Positions 8,144 to 14,843 of a stretch of DNA of 26,359 bases are shown here, in pieces. This DNA comes from an uncultured Collinsella sp. (GTDB taxonomy: Bacteria > Actinomycetota > Coriobacteriia > Coriobacteriales > Coriobacteriaceae). The notes under the pieces are model-generated. The model saw nothing but the letters and a program-made list of their open reading frames with translations. It was not told the origin of the DNA and did not search any database. Within the stretch, counting starts at the first letter, position 1; each line of letters opens with the position of its first letter. The position numbers and the translations under genes were made by a program. The stretch lies in assembly GCA_900552995.1 (NCBI GenBank), contig USBX01000004.1, positions 1 through 26,359 on the forward strand, in the 5' to 3' direction.

Positions 8144-8381
8144 CTTTTAATACCTTTCTATAGATATAAATATTTTAATAATAGTAATAGCACTGACGAA
8201 ACTGTTGATTACTCCCAAAGACGCAGGTCAGACCCAGAAAGAGAATCGACAGCAACCTGTGTGCAACAGGGGTGGTTTTCCACGTTCAAAACCTGCGCAA
8301 AACTTTTCATCACCGCGGGTTGGGTTTTAGACACCTTATGCCCGTGGTTTCGACAAGTTTTCAACAGGTGTCTCTATTTCC
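8144..8381. other. dnaA-dnaN spacer, candidate half of a bipartite oriC
   Basis: This 238-nt spacer has an AT-rich left part (8150-8190) and a series of DnaA-box-like 9-mers: TGTTGATTA 8203-8211 (minus box TAATCAACA), TTTTCCACG 8276-8284, TTTTCATCA 8304-8312, TTTCGACAA 8348-8356 and TTTTCAACA 8358-8366. An 8-bp inverted repeat (AGACACCT 8329-8336, AGGTGTCT 8366-8373) brackets the last pair. The arrangement resembles the B. subtilis origin half between dnaA and dnaN, where unwinding occurs. Box identity is inferred from similarity to the E. coli consensus and from recurrence here; binding is not shown. Confidence 0.7.
8176..8211 (+). other. DnaA-trio / basal unwinding element candidate
   Basis: On the plus strand five consecutive trinucleotides, TAA TAA TAG TAA TAG (8176-8190), are followed after a 12-nt more GC-rich spacer by TGTTGATTA (8203-8211), a DnaA-box variant. 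Read away from the box this strand is 3'-GAT AAT GAT AAT AAT-5', matching the DnaA-trio pattern 3'-[G/A]A[T/A]-5' described for bacterial origins. It lies on the dnaN side of the spacer, as in B. subtilis, and the AT-rich tract continues leftwards to about 8150. Confidence 0.65.
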
Positions 8382-10088
8382 CTACGAGCGCAGTGTAATT
8401 TTATCGCGCAGCGACTTGAGGTCTTCGGTGACGGTGCGGTCTTCCTGGATCATCTTCTGGACCTTTTTGTAGCTCGTGCTGACGGTCGAGTGGTTGCGGT
8501 TGCCAAATTCGGCACCCACCGCCGTGGTCGTCATCTCACACATCTCGATGGCCAGATAGATGGCAATGTGGCGTGCTTTGGCGATATTGGCGTTGCGACG
8601 CGGGCCGATGAGCTCCTCGTGCGTCACGCCGTACTGCTCTTCGATGACGGACTGAACCGTCTGGACGTTGATCTTTTTGGCCGATGTGTCGAAGTACTGG
8701 CTGGCGATGGCGTCGATATCGTCAAAGGTGAGCTCTCCGCCCTCGCGCTCGCGGTCGCCCGCCTCGCCGGCGCAGCGCTCGCAGAAGCTCTCGAGTTCGC
8801 GGATGTTGGTGCCCGACACCTCTGCCATGTGTTTAAAGTGCTCGTCGGTCAGGTGCCCGCCGTCGCCCCCATAGGCCGCCAGCAGCGAGTCGTCGCCTGC
8901 CTCGGGAGCGGCGACGATGGTGTTCTCGTAATAGCGCTGCAAGATCTTGTATTTCATCTCGTAGCTGGGCTCTGCGACCAAGCAGAGCATGCCGGCGTTG
9001 AAGCGGCTGGTCAGACGCTCGTCCATGCTCAGGTCCTTGGGGGCGCGGTCTGCCGCGATGACGACCTTCTTGTTGTTGCGGATGAACTCGTCCATGAGCT
9101 GGAAAAAGTAGTCCACGCTCGCGCGCTTGCCGATGATGTTTTGGATGTCATCGATGATGAGCACGTCCACGCCGTGGTATGCCTGCATGATAGGGGCGTT
9201 GCTCTTCTTTTGGCGGTCGAACTCGGTCATCAGGTCGTCCAGATATGCCTGGGAGTTGGCATACTTGACCTTGATCTCGGGCGACTTCTCGGCGAGCTCG
9301 TTTTTGATGGCAAGCAGCAGGTGCGTCTTGCCCAGGCCCGATTTGCCGTAGATGAACAGTGATGTGCATGTGCCGCGTTCGTCCGCGAGGGCGGCAAACT
9401 TGAGTGCCGAGCGATAGGCATGGCTGTTCTCTGGGCCGTAGACAAAGTTCTCAAAGGTAAATTTTGAGTTCGCGGCGAGCGGGGCTCCATCCGCATTCTG
9501 CTCGGCCGGTACGGTCGGTGCTGGCATGGGTGAAGCGGGGGTCGCAGCTTGCGTGGACTTAGTCGGCGCTCCGCCCTTCATCTGGTTCATCATGCGACGA
9601 AAATCATCGGCCGAGAGCGTGTTCTTGATTGCAATGCCCGAATCCGCGCCCGCCGCTGCGTCGTGAGCGATAGGCATGTGCGTGACGGGTGCGTTCGTTG
9701 ACGTCGCCGCCGCGGTCGGCAACGGTGCCATGGTTTCACGGGAAACATCGCTGTGCTGGTGCTCGATTGTCGGCACGTCGCCTGCGGAGGCCGGCGCCGC
9801 CGGGGAAGCAGCGGGAGCCGTGGCGGATTCCGTCGCGGCGCCTTGCGGTGCCACGATATCGAGCGCAATCGGTGCAAAGGCGATTTCTTCCAGATAGGCC
9901 TCAATGGTCGGCTGATGCTTTTTGAGCTGCGCGATGGCAAAGCGCGAGGGGGCCTCGATCGTGAGCGTATCTTCGGTTAGGCTTATGGCGCGCGATTGCC
10001 CCAGCATGTTGATGAGGCGTGCATCTCGGCCGTCGCGCTGGCAAAAGGCGATGGCATCCCCCAGGATGATGCTTGCTTCCTCGTCCAC
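8382..10088 (-). CDS. dnaA: Chromosomal replication initiator DnaA (divergent)
   Basis: DnaA binds DnaA boxes and opens oriC. This 568-aa version is long because domain II (about 82-207) is a large Ala/Pro-rich linker. Domain III has Walker A GKSGLGKTH at 248-256, Walker B VLIIDDIQ at 309-316 and the arginine-bearing LTSRF at 359-363. Domain IV ends with GAEFGNRNHSTV (525-536). In E. coli and most bacteria this motif reads GGRDHTTV, so the DNA-contacting Asp433 and Thr435 are replaced by Asn532 and Ser534, while His is kept. The start is GTG with GGGAG six nt upstream; it lies 15 nt after the upstream GHKL gene, so the two are probably cotranscribed. Confidence 0.96.
   Translation of the reverse strand: MDEEASIILGDAIAFCQRDGRDARLINMLGQSRAISLTEDTLTIEAPSRFAIAQLKKHQPTIEAYLEEIAFAPIALDIVAPQGAATESATAPAASPAAPASAGDVPTIEHQHSDVSRETMAPLPTAAATSTNAPVTHMPIAHDAAAGADSGIAIKNTLSADDFRRMMNQMKGGAPTKSTQAATPASPMPAPTVPAEQNADGAPLAANSKFTFENFVYGPENSHAYRSALKFAALADERGTCTSLFIYGKSGLGKTHLLLAIKNELAEKSPEIKVKYANSQAYLDDLMTEFDRQKKSNAPIMQAYHGVDVLIIDDIQNIIGKRASVDYFFQLMDEFIRNNKKVVIAADRAPKDLSMDERLTSRFNAGMLCLVAEPSYEMKYKILQRYYENTIVAAPEAGDDSLLAAYGGDGGHLTDEHFKHMAEVSGTNIRELESFCERCAGEAGDREREGGELTFDDIDAIASQYFDTSAKKINVQTVQSVIEEQYGVTHEELIGPRRNANIAKARHIAIYLAIEMCEMTTTAVGAEFGNRNHSTVSTSYKKVQKMIQEDRTVTEDLKSLRDKITLRS
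9732..9747. other. parS-like site inside dnaA
   Basis: The minus strand reads TGTTTCCCGTGAAACC, matching 14 of 16 positions of the perfect parS sequence TGTTTCACGTGAAACA found near parA. It encodes DVSRET in the poorly conserved DnaA linker (domain II), a place where coding constraint is low. It may be a weak ParB site or chance; no functional evidence is visible. Confidence 0.35.
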
Positions 10089-10103
10089 TGTCTCTCCCGT
10101 TCT

Positions 10104-11456
10104 TTAGCTCTGAGCTCGCACGCGAGCGGCGCCGAGTTCGGTCAGATGGTATTTCTGGCCATGCTTGATGACCAAGCCGGCCTGCGCCAAGTCATTGAGC
10201 GTGCGTGACCAAGTGGGGGCCGAGTTTCCAAACGCCCTCGCCAGATCGGTTGCACCGCACGCTTGATTTTGCGCCAGATAGCTCAGCGCGGCGTTGCCGC
10301 GATCGCTTACGAACACGTCCGGCTGTGGCTGCGCATACTGATTTGCTGCATTAGGATACATCATTTGAGCTGCTGATTGTTGAGAACTCTGCATCGGCGG
10401 CATTCGCTGTTGAAAACTTTGAGGCCACTGTTGATAAGGCTGCGGAGTCATCTGCTGAGCCCAGGGGTTGTACTGCTGCTGCGGCATCTGCTGGTACGGC
10501 TGCTGATATCCCTGCTGGTACTGCTGTGGGAACTGCTGGCCATACCCCAGTGGCGGCATCTGCTGATATGGATATCCCTGTTGGTACGGCTGATATCCCA
10601 TTTGCTGGCCACCCGGTGCCCCCGTCGCCTGCTGCATTGCTGCTGCATCCTGATCCGCCAGCGGCATGGCCTCTGGCACGTTTGGCGGCATCGACATCGA
10701 CGCCGCCTGGGACTCTTGTGTAGGAAGCATTCCGGGCTGCTGCATCTGTCCCACGCGGGGCTGCATCTGTTGCGTTGCCATGGGCTGCTGCGCAAAAGCT
10801 CCCGGCAGGGGATATGCGGGCTGCTCCGTCTCGGGCCGCACGGCAGCACCGCGCCCGCCGGCGCGTTCGATTTCCTGCACGCGTTTAGGGTCCAGGCTTA
10901 CCGTAACCACGGTGCCGTTGCCCATGTTGTCCTCGATGGACACGGCCCCGCCGGCGTTTTCCAAATACTCCTGCACCATGGGAAACCCGGCTCCGGTTCC
11001 ACGGATATAGCGCTTCATCTTGCTGTTTGCGCTGGTAACGCCAAAGTCGAAAGCACGCTCCTTGTCGTCGATGCCGGGTCCTTGATCAGCAAAGCGGATG
11101 GTGTCTCCGCCGTCCAGAATCGAGATGATGGGCTCGGCAAAGTGCGCGTGGATAAAGTTTTCGACAATCTCGCGGATGACCATGAGCGAGATATGGCCAC
11201 CTTGTTCTTTCATGCACTGGTAGACGGTGTTGGTCGTCTCTTCCAAATACGTGCGGACATCTTGCGGATCAATGACGATCACACGCGGTGTCGACAGCAT
11301 ATCGTCATAGACGGCGATGCGCGCGGCGTACATGGCTTTTGGCGCCTGCGTGGTCGTCTGCTCGCCTTCCTCACGCTCTTCGCGCACGCCGGTGATGTGC
11401 TCGTTGTCGGGTGCCGGGTCTCCGGAATCGACCATGGTGTAAAAGTCGTCAGACAT
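10104..11456 (-). CDS. GHKL ATPase with Gln-rich linker and winged-helix domain
   Basis: This 450-aa protein has three parts. Residues about 55-190 form a GHKL (SpoIIAB/RsbW or histidine-kinase type) ATPase: N-box IREIVEN with Glu96 and Asn100, G1 box DQGPGI at 124-129, ATP lid RGTGAGFPMV at 152-161 and GNGT at 179-182. Residues about 210-380 are low complexity, dominated by Gln, Pro, Tyr and Met with PYQQ/GYQQ units. Residues about 385-448 resemble a winged helix (ATDLARAFG, TWSRTLNDLAQAGLV, YHLTELGAARV). There is no visible phosphoacceptor His domain or membrane segment. The gene is first in a probable operon with dnaA, ending 15 nt before it. Function unknown; candidates are an anti-sigma-like kinase or a regulator of dnaA/origin activity. 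The ribosome site is weak. Confidence 0.85.
   Translation of the reverse strand: MSDDFYTMVDSGDPAPDNEHITGVREEREEGEQTTTQAPKAMYAARIAVYDDMLSTPRVIVIDPQDVRTYLEETTNTVYQCMKEQGGHISLMVIREIVENFIHAHFAEPIISILDGGDTIRFADQGPGIDDKERAFDFGVTSANSKMKRYIRGTGAGFPMVQEYLENAGGAVSIEDNMGNGTVVTVSLDPKRVQEIERAGGRGAAVRPETEQPAYPLPGAFAQQPMATQQMQPRVGQMQQPGMLPTQESQAASMSMPPNVPEAMPLADQDAAAMQQATGAPGGQQMGYQPYQQGYPYQQMPPLGYGQQFPQQYQQGYQQPYQQMPQQQYNPWAQQMTPQPYQQWPQSFQQRMPPMQSSQQSAAQMMYPNAANQYAQPQPDVFVSDRGNAALSYLAQNQACGATDLARAFGNSAPTWSRTLNDLAQAGLVIKHGQKYHLTELGAARVRAQS
10378..10437 (-). other. Three DnaA-box-like sites within coding sequence
   Basis: Three 9-mers in the same orientation occur in 60 bp: TGTTGAGAA 10378-10386, TGTTGAAAA 10408-10416 and TGTTGATAA 10429-10437 (minus boxes TTCTCAACA, TTTTCAACA and TTATCAACA). 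Their starts are 30 and 21 bp apart, close to whole helical turns. They lie in the Gln-rich part of the gene upstream of dnaA, where Gln-Gln pairs can produce TCAACA by chance, so this is only a candidate DnaA-binding cluster. Confidence 0.4.
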
Positions 11457-11801
11457 GCCGCTCGCAATCTTTCAAAAGGTTTCGAACAAATAGTAGCTCA
11501 CCGTGCAATGTTTCTCATCTTTCGACAACTTTTCAAAACCTGTTGAAAACCTTGGAAAACGGACGAAAAGTTCTCAACATTGCCAACATGACCTGTTGAA
11601 AACTCGATGAAATATCGTGAAAAGTTGCCATGCACCGCTAAATCGAGCTCGGCTTATGGGGGAACCGTGTGAACTGCGCAACCTTTTACCTTTGATTTCT
11701 TGACATTTGAACATTGATTTCCCTACAATCTTCAAGCTCACGTGTCTATATCTGCGTCCGCGCCCCCGCGGACACTCGAAATGCAGCAGGAGGAACTTAA
11801 G
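11457..11801. other. oriC: Candidate oriC region upstream of the dnaA operon
   Basis: This 345-nt non-coding region is where gene direction flips from leftward to rightward. It carries TTTCGACAA 11520-11528, TTTTCAAAA 11530-11538, TGTTGAAAA 11541-11549 (minus box), TTCTCAACA 11571-11579 and TGTTGAAAA 11594-11602 (minus box). The extended core ACCTGTTGAAAAC occurs at 11538-11550 (as ACCTGTTGAAAAC) and again at 11591-11603, and as its reverse complement in the dnaA-dnaN spacer. Position between rpmH and the dnaA operon matches known bacterial origins. The right end contains the rpmH promoter. No clear promoter for the dnaA operon was found. Confidence 0.75.
11700..11729 (+). promoter_or_regulatory. 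Sigma70-type promoter for rpmH-rnpA
   Basis: A perfect -35 box TTGACA (11700-11705) and -10 box TACAAT (11724-11729) are separated by 18 nt, leaving a leader of about 65 nt before the rpmH start codon. Confidence 0.8.
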
Positions 11802-11936
11802 ATGAAGCGTACGTATCAGCCTAATAAGCGTAAGCGTGCCAAGACCCATGGCTTCCGTGCCCGTATGGCCACTAAGGGTGGTCGTGCCGTGCTCGCCCGT
11901 CGTCGCGCCAAGGGCCGCAAGCGTCTCACTGTCTAG
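11802..11936 (+). CDS. rpmH: 50S ribosomal protein L34
   Basis: The product is the 44-aa large-subunit protein L34, beginning MKRTYQPNKRKRAKTHGFRA and rich in Lys and Arg throughout, as the family requires. The frame is open 20 codons further upstream, but GGAGG at 11790-11794 lies correctly before ATG 11802, and the known L34 N-terminus starts there. It is the first gene of the rpmH-rnpA-yidD-yidC-jag series. Confidence 0.98.
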   Translation: MKRTYQPNKRKRAKTHGFRARMATKGGRAVLARRRAKGRKRLTV

Positions 11937-11956
11937 CAGCGATACACACATCTCGC

Positions 11957-12295
11957 ATGAAGACTATTAAGTCTCGGCAAGATTTCGAGCATGTGTTCAG
12001 TCAGGGGCGTCGTTTCAATCACCCTCTGATTCGAATGACCATATGTGAATCGGTTGGCGAAGGCGACTCCGGAAGGGTCGCCTTCGTTGGTGCTAAACGG
12101 CTCGGTTGTGCTGTCGTGCGCAACCGTTCTAAGCGTGTGATGCGCGAGGCCGCCCGCAGCTGTGGATTTCCCGTTGCGGGTTATGACATCATCTTGTTCG
12201 CAACTCCCAAGACGAGGGTTTCCTCGCCGCAGGAGATGGACAATGCATTGCGTTCGCTTATGAAACGCGCCGGCGTTGCCGGGGAGGAGCGATGA
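11957..12295 (+). CDS. rnpA: Ribonuclease P protein component
   Basis: This is the protein subunit of RNase P, which with its RNA removes 5' leaders from tRNA precursors. It has 112 aa; the signature RNRSKR at 55-60 followed by VMREAAR matches the family's RNR motif (RNRxKRxxRE), and an N-terminal basic segment and central KRLG are present. It begins 20 nt after rpmH, with only a weak ribosome site. Its last codons overlap the start of yidD by 4 nt. Confidence 0.96.
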   Translation: MKTIKSRQDFEHVFSQGRRFNHPLIRMTICESVGEGDSGRVAFVGAKRLGCAVVRNRSKRVMREAARSCGFPVAGYDIILFATPKTRVSSPQEMDNALRSLMKRAGVAGEER

Positions 12296-12516
12296 GCAAT
12301 CACGTTTTGCGACGTGTTGCCATCGCTCCTATTCGCATATATCAACAGGTTATTTCGCCCTTATTGCCTGACGCCTGCATTTATTACCCAACGTGCTCGC
12401 AATACGCCGTCCAGGCGATTGAGAAGTACGGTGTTTTGAGAGGCTGCTGGCTTGCCGTGAGACGCATCGCTCGCTGCAATCCCCTGCACGTCGGCGGTTA
12501 TGACCCTGTGCCCTAG
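12292..12516 (+). CDS. yidD: Membrane protein insertion efficiency factor YidD
   Basis: This small 74-aa protein helps insertion of membrane proteins with YidC. It shows the conserved pattern: an amphipathic N-terminus with YQQVISPLLP, then CIYYPTCSQYAVQAIEKYG, a second Cys-containing stretch RCNPLHVGGYDPVP, and the conserved Cys residues. The start ATG overlaps the rnpA stop in an ATGA junction, typical of translational coupling. Confidence 0.96.
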   Translation: MSNHVLRRVAIAPIRIYQQVISPLLPDACIYYPTCSQYAVQAIEKYGVLRGCWLAVRRIARCNPLHVGGYDPVP

Positions 12517-12545
12517 CGGGCACTCGCTATCGGAGGAAAACTTAC

Positions 12546-13316
12546 ATGTGGGATTGGATCGTTAACATCCTTTTCGAGCTGCTCAAGCTCATCCAGACCT
12601 TTGCGGTCGACTGGGGCCTGTCCATCATCATCCTGGTGGTCATCATCCGTCTGCTGCTGACGCCGCTTATGCTCAAGTCGACTAAGTCGACGGCACGCAT
12701 GCAGGTGCTGCAGCCCAAGATGCTCGAGATCCAGGAGCGCTATGCCGACGATCCCCAGCGTCAGGCCGAGGAAATGCAGAAGTTCTACAGCGAGAACAAG
12801 TTCAACCCGATGGCTGGTTGTCTGCCGCTGTTGATTCAGATGCCTGTCCTGTTCGCTCTATTTACGCTGCTGCGTAACCTGCCGGACTACTTTAACGACG
12901 GCACGTTCTCGTTCTTTAATATTCTGCCCGACCTGACCACCACGCCGAGTGCCTCCTTTGCCGATGGCTTTATGGTCGCGCTGCCTGCGCTGGTCTGCCT
13001 GATCCTGTTCGCTGTCCTGACCCTGATTCCGCAGCTCTATATGTCGCGCAACCAGACCGGCCAGCAGGCTCAGAGCATGCGTATGATGGCCGTTGTCATG
13101 ACGGTCATGATGCTTTGGATGGGCTGGAGCCTTCCCGTTGGTGTTCTGCTGTACTACGACGTCTCGTCTGCTTGGCAGGTTATCCAGCAGATTTTTGTGA
13201 CGCAGAAGGTCATCGACAAGGCGAAGGCCGATGAGGAGGAGCGCCTTAAGAACGCGCCGCTGCAGGTTGAGGTCACTCGTCGCGAGAAGAAGCCGCGCCC
13301 GCACAAGAAGAAGTAG
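12546..13316 (+). CDS. yidC: Membrane protein insertase YidC/Oxa1 family
   Basis: This 256-aa multi-span protein inserts and folds proteins in the cytoplasmic membrane. It is the short form, without the large periplasmic domain of Gram-negative YidC. About five hydrophobic segments are visible; the first core segment carries Arg35 (VVIIRLLLTPL), the positive residue in the hydrophilic groove, followed by a charged cytoplasmic hairpin (about 50-85) and MAGCLPLLIQMPV. The C-terminus is strongly basic (KKPRPHKKK), as expected for ribosome contact. GGAGG lies upstream at good spacing. Confidence 0.96.
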   Translation: MWDWIVNILFELLKLIQTFAVDWGLSIIILVVIIRLLLTPLMLKSTKSTARMQVLQPKMLEIQERYADDPQRQAEEMQKFYSENKFNPMAGCLPLLIQMPVLFALFTLLRNLPDYFNDGTFSFFNILPDLTTTPSASFADGFMVALPALVCLILFAVLTLIPQLYMSRNQTGQQAQSMRMMAVVMTVMMLWMGWSLPVGVLLYYDVSSAWQVIQQIFVTQKVIDKAKADEEERLKNAPLQVEVTRREKKPRPHKKK

Positions 13317-13333
13317 CGGGATATCAATCTTAT

Positions 13334-13345
13334 TTAGGTACCTAA
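13334..13345. repeat. 12-bp palindrome TTAGGTACCTAA, copy 1
   Basis: A perfect palindrome lies in the yidC-jag spacer just before the jag ribosome site. An identical copy, with the same following C, is at 16838-16849. No known binding function is recognised. Confidence 0.5.
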
Positions 13346-13360
13346 CTTTTGGAGTACGTT

Positions 13361-13930
13361 ATGTCTGAAGAGATCATCGAGGATATGCTTGAGGAGGTTG
13401 CCCCGCAGGTCGCGGGCGATTATCCCGAGATTGCACAGCGCTACAAGGCCGGTGAAGAGCTGACCGACGAGGAGCTCGACACCATTGCCGATGTCGCGAT
13501 TTCCATCCTGCGTTCCATCCTTTCGCACTTCGATGCCGCCAACTCTCCTATCGATGAGTATGAGGGCGACGAGGGTGAGCTGATTCTGGATGTAACGGCT
13601 CCCGACCTTGCTGTTCTCATTGGCCGTCATGGTCGCACCCTTGATGCCCTTCAGGTTATGTTCTCTTTGCTAGTGAGCCGCAAGCTTGGCTTTAGGTATC
13701 CGGTTGTAGTGGACGTCGAGGGATACAAGAGCCGCCGTCAGGACAAGGTTGCCTCCATGGCTCAGTCTGCAGCCGAGCGTGCCATCCGCACTCATAAGAG
13801 TGTTTCGCTTCCGCCCATGAATGCCTATGAGCGTCGACTGGTTCACATTGCACTTCGTGGCAATGATGCCGTCGATACTCATTCTGAGGGTTCTGACCCT
13901 GATCGCCATGTGGTGATTGTTGCTCGATAA
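13361..13930 (+). CDS. jag: Jag/KhpB RNA-binding protein (KH and R3H)
   Basis: This 189-aa protein is a single-strand nucleic-acid binder; family members act with KhpA in regulating cell elongation and division in Gram-positives. The KH domain carries the GRHG loop at 88-91, and the R3H domain carries RxxxH at 158-162 (ERRLVH) near the C-terminus. The N-terminal 70 residues are acidic and helical; the classical Jag_N domain is not evident. ATG 13361 is chosen over an in-frame TTG 12 nt earlier because that TTG overlaps the ribosome site TTGGAG. It is followed by a strong terminator. Confidence 0.93.
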   Translation: MSEEIIEDMLEEVAPQVAGDYPEIAQRYKAGEELTDEELDTIADVAISILRSILSHFDAANSPIDEYEGDEGELILDVTAPDLAVLIGRHGRTLDALQVMFSLLVSRKLGFRYPVVVDVEGYKSRRQDKVASMAQSAAERAIRTHKSVSLPPMNAYERRLVHIALRGNDAVDTHSEGSDPDRHVVIVAR

Positions 13931-13948
13931 TCTGCTCGAGCTTATGCT

Positions 13949-13980
13949 AAGGGGACGTGGTTTCCACGTCCCCTTTTTTT
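13949..13980 (+). terminator. Rho-independent terminator after jag
   Basis: A 12-bp stem (13949-13960 with 13964-13975, loop TTT) is followed by a T-run to 13980. It ends the rpmH-rnpA-yidD-yidC-jag unit. Confidence 0.95.
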
Positions 13981-14026
13981 GTCAAAAGTTCTCGATACAC
14001 TGATTTTTGTCAGAAAGGAGCTTTCG

Positions 14027-14764
14027 TTGTTAGTACTTACTGATCAGCAGGCTGACAAGATGTTGAGTCGTCTAACTTCTTATTGCAAAGAGTATTCCTT
14101 GAGCGTAACTGATGTTGAGCTGAGGAAATGTATTCAGCATTTGGATTTGGTTCTGGAATCAAATAAGACAACCAATCTCACACGTATTCTTAACGTAGAA
14201 GATGCTGCAGTGCTTCATATCCTCGACTCACTTGTGTTGCTCCCCTATATCAATAAGGCTCCTGAGGGAGCTTTGCTCGATATGGGAACAGGTGCGGGCT
14301 TCCCAGGTATTCCTTTAACCATAACCACGCATCGTAAAGCTACTTATATTGACTCTGTTGGTAAGAAGGTTGATGCCGTCAATTCTTTTGTTCACGCTCT
14401 TGGGTTGAAACATGCTCATGCGATTCATGATCGCCTTGAAGAATATGCTCGAAGCCATAAGAAGCAGTTTTCTGTCGTAACCGCCCGCGCACTTGCCCCT
14501 CTACCGATTCTTGTTGAGTATGCGGCTCCGTTCCTCAAGGATGGAGGTCTATTTGTTATCACCAAGGGTAATCCTTCGGATGAGGAGCTAGTTTCTGGCA
14601 TGTCGGCAGCTAAGATTTGCGGCTTCACTTTGCTTCTTAATGACGCAATCGATTTGCCTGAGGGCTTGGGCCACAGGGAGTTCATTGTTCTCAAGAAGAG
14701 TCATCCAGCATCCGTTTCATTGCCTCGTGCAAATGGCATGGCTAAGAAGAATCCGCTTGCCTAG
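14027..14764 (+). CDS. rsmG: 16S rRNA (guanine527-N7)-methyltransferase
   Basis: RsmG (GidB) methylates G527 of 16S rRNA using S-adenosylmethionine. The 245-aa product has the SAM-binding loop DMGTGAGFPG at 85-94, upstream helices with NLTRI (50-54) and HILDSL (64-69), and the family's VTARALAPLPILVEY further on. The frame extends to a TTG at 13979 inside the preceding terminator, but AAAGGAG at 14014-14020 points to TTG 14027 as the start. The gene and its followers read as AT-richer than genes on either side. It precedes parS and parAB, a common arrangement. Confidence 0.95.
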   Translation: MLVLTDQQADKMLSRLTSYCKEYSLSVTDVELRKCIQHLDLVLESNKTTNLTRILNVEDAAVLHILDSLVLLPYINKAPEGALLDMGTGAGFPGIPLTITTHRKATYIDSVGKKVDAVNSFVHALGLKHAHAIHDRLEEYARSHKKQFSVVTARALAPLPILVEYAAPFLKDGGLFVITKGNPSDEELVSGMSAAKICGFTLLLNDAIDLPEGLGHREFIVLKKSHPASVSLPRANGMAKKNPLA

Positions 14765-14765
14765 A

Positions 14766-14781
14766 TGTTTCACGTGAAACA
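14766..14781. other. parS: parS site 1
   Basis: TGTTTCACGTGAAACA is a perfect 16-bp palindrome identical to the canonical bacterial parS, the ParB loading site. It begins immediately after the rsmG stop codon. Confidence 0.97.
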
Positions 14782-14804
14782 TAATGGATACTAACAACTT
14801 GCAG

Positions 14805-14820
14805 TGTTTCACGTGAAACA
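14805..14820. other. parS: parS site 2
   Basis: Second perfect copy of the 16-bp parS palindrome, exactly 39 bp from the first. Confidence 0.97.
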
Positions 14821-14843
14821 TGGCGGTTGATATCGAATCGGAA

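Noticed and set aside
6401..8398. 665-codon open frame on the plus strand opposite recF and dnaN
   Set aside because: Antisense shadow spanning two conserved genes and the origin spacer; no recognisable domain.
10440..10800. CTG-rich repeats in the Gln-rich region as a CRISPR or tandem DNA repeat
   Set aside because: Units are irregular, in frame, and explained by CAG codons for Gln; there is no spacer-repeat structure.
12336..12344. ATATCAACA, a DnaA-box-like word in yidD
   Set aside because: It encodes the conserved IYQQ of YidD, so it is explained by protein sequence; it also warns that Gln-Gln codons create such words.
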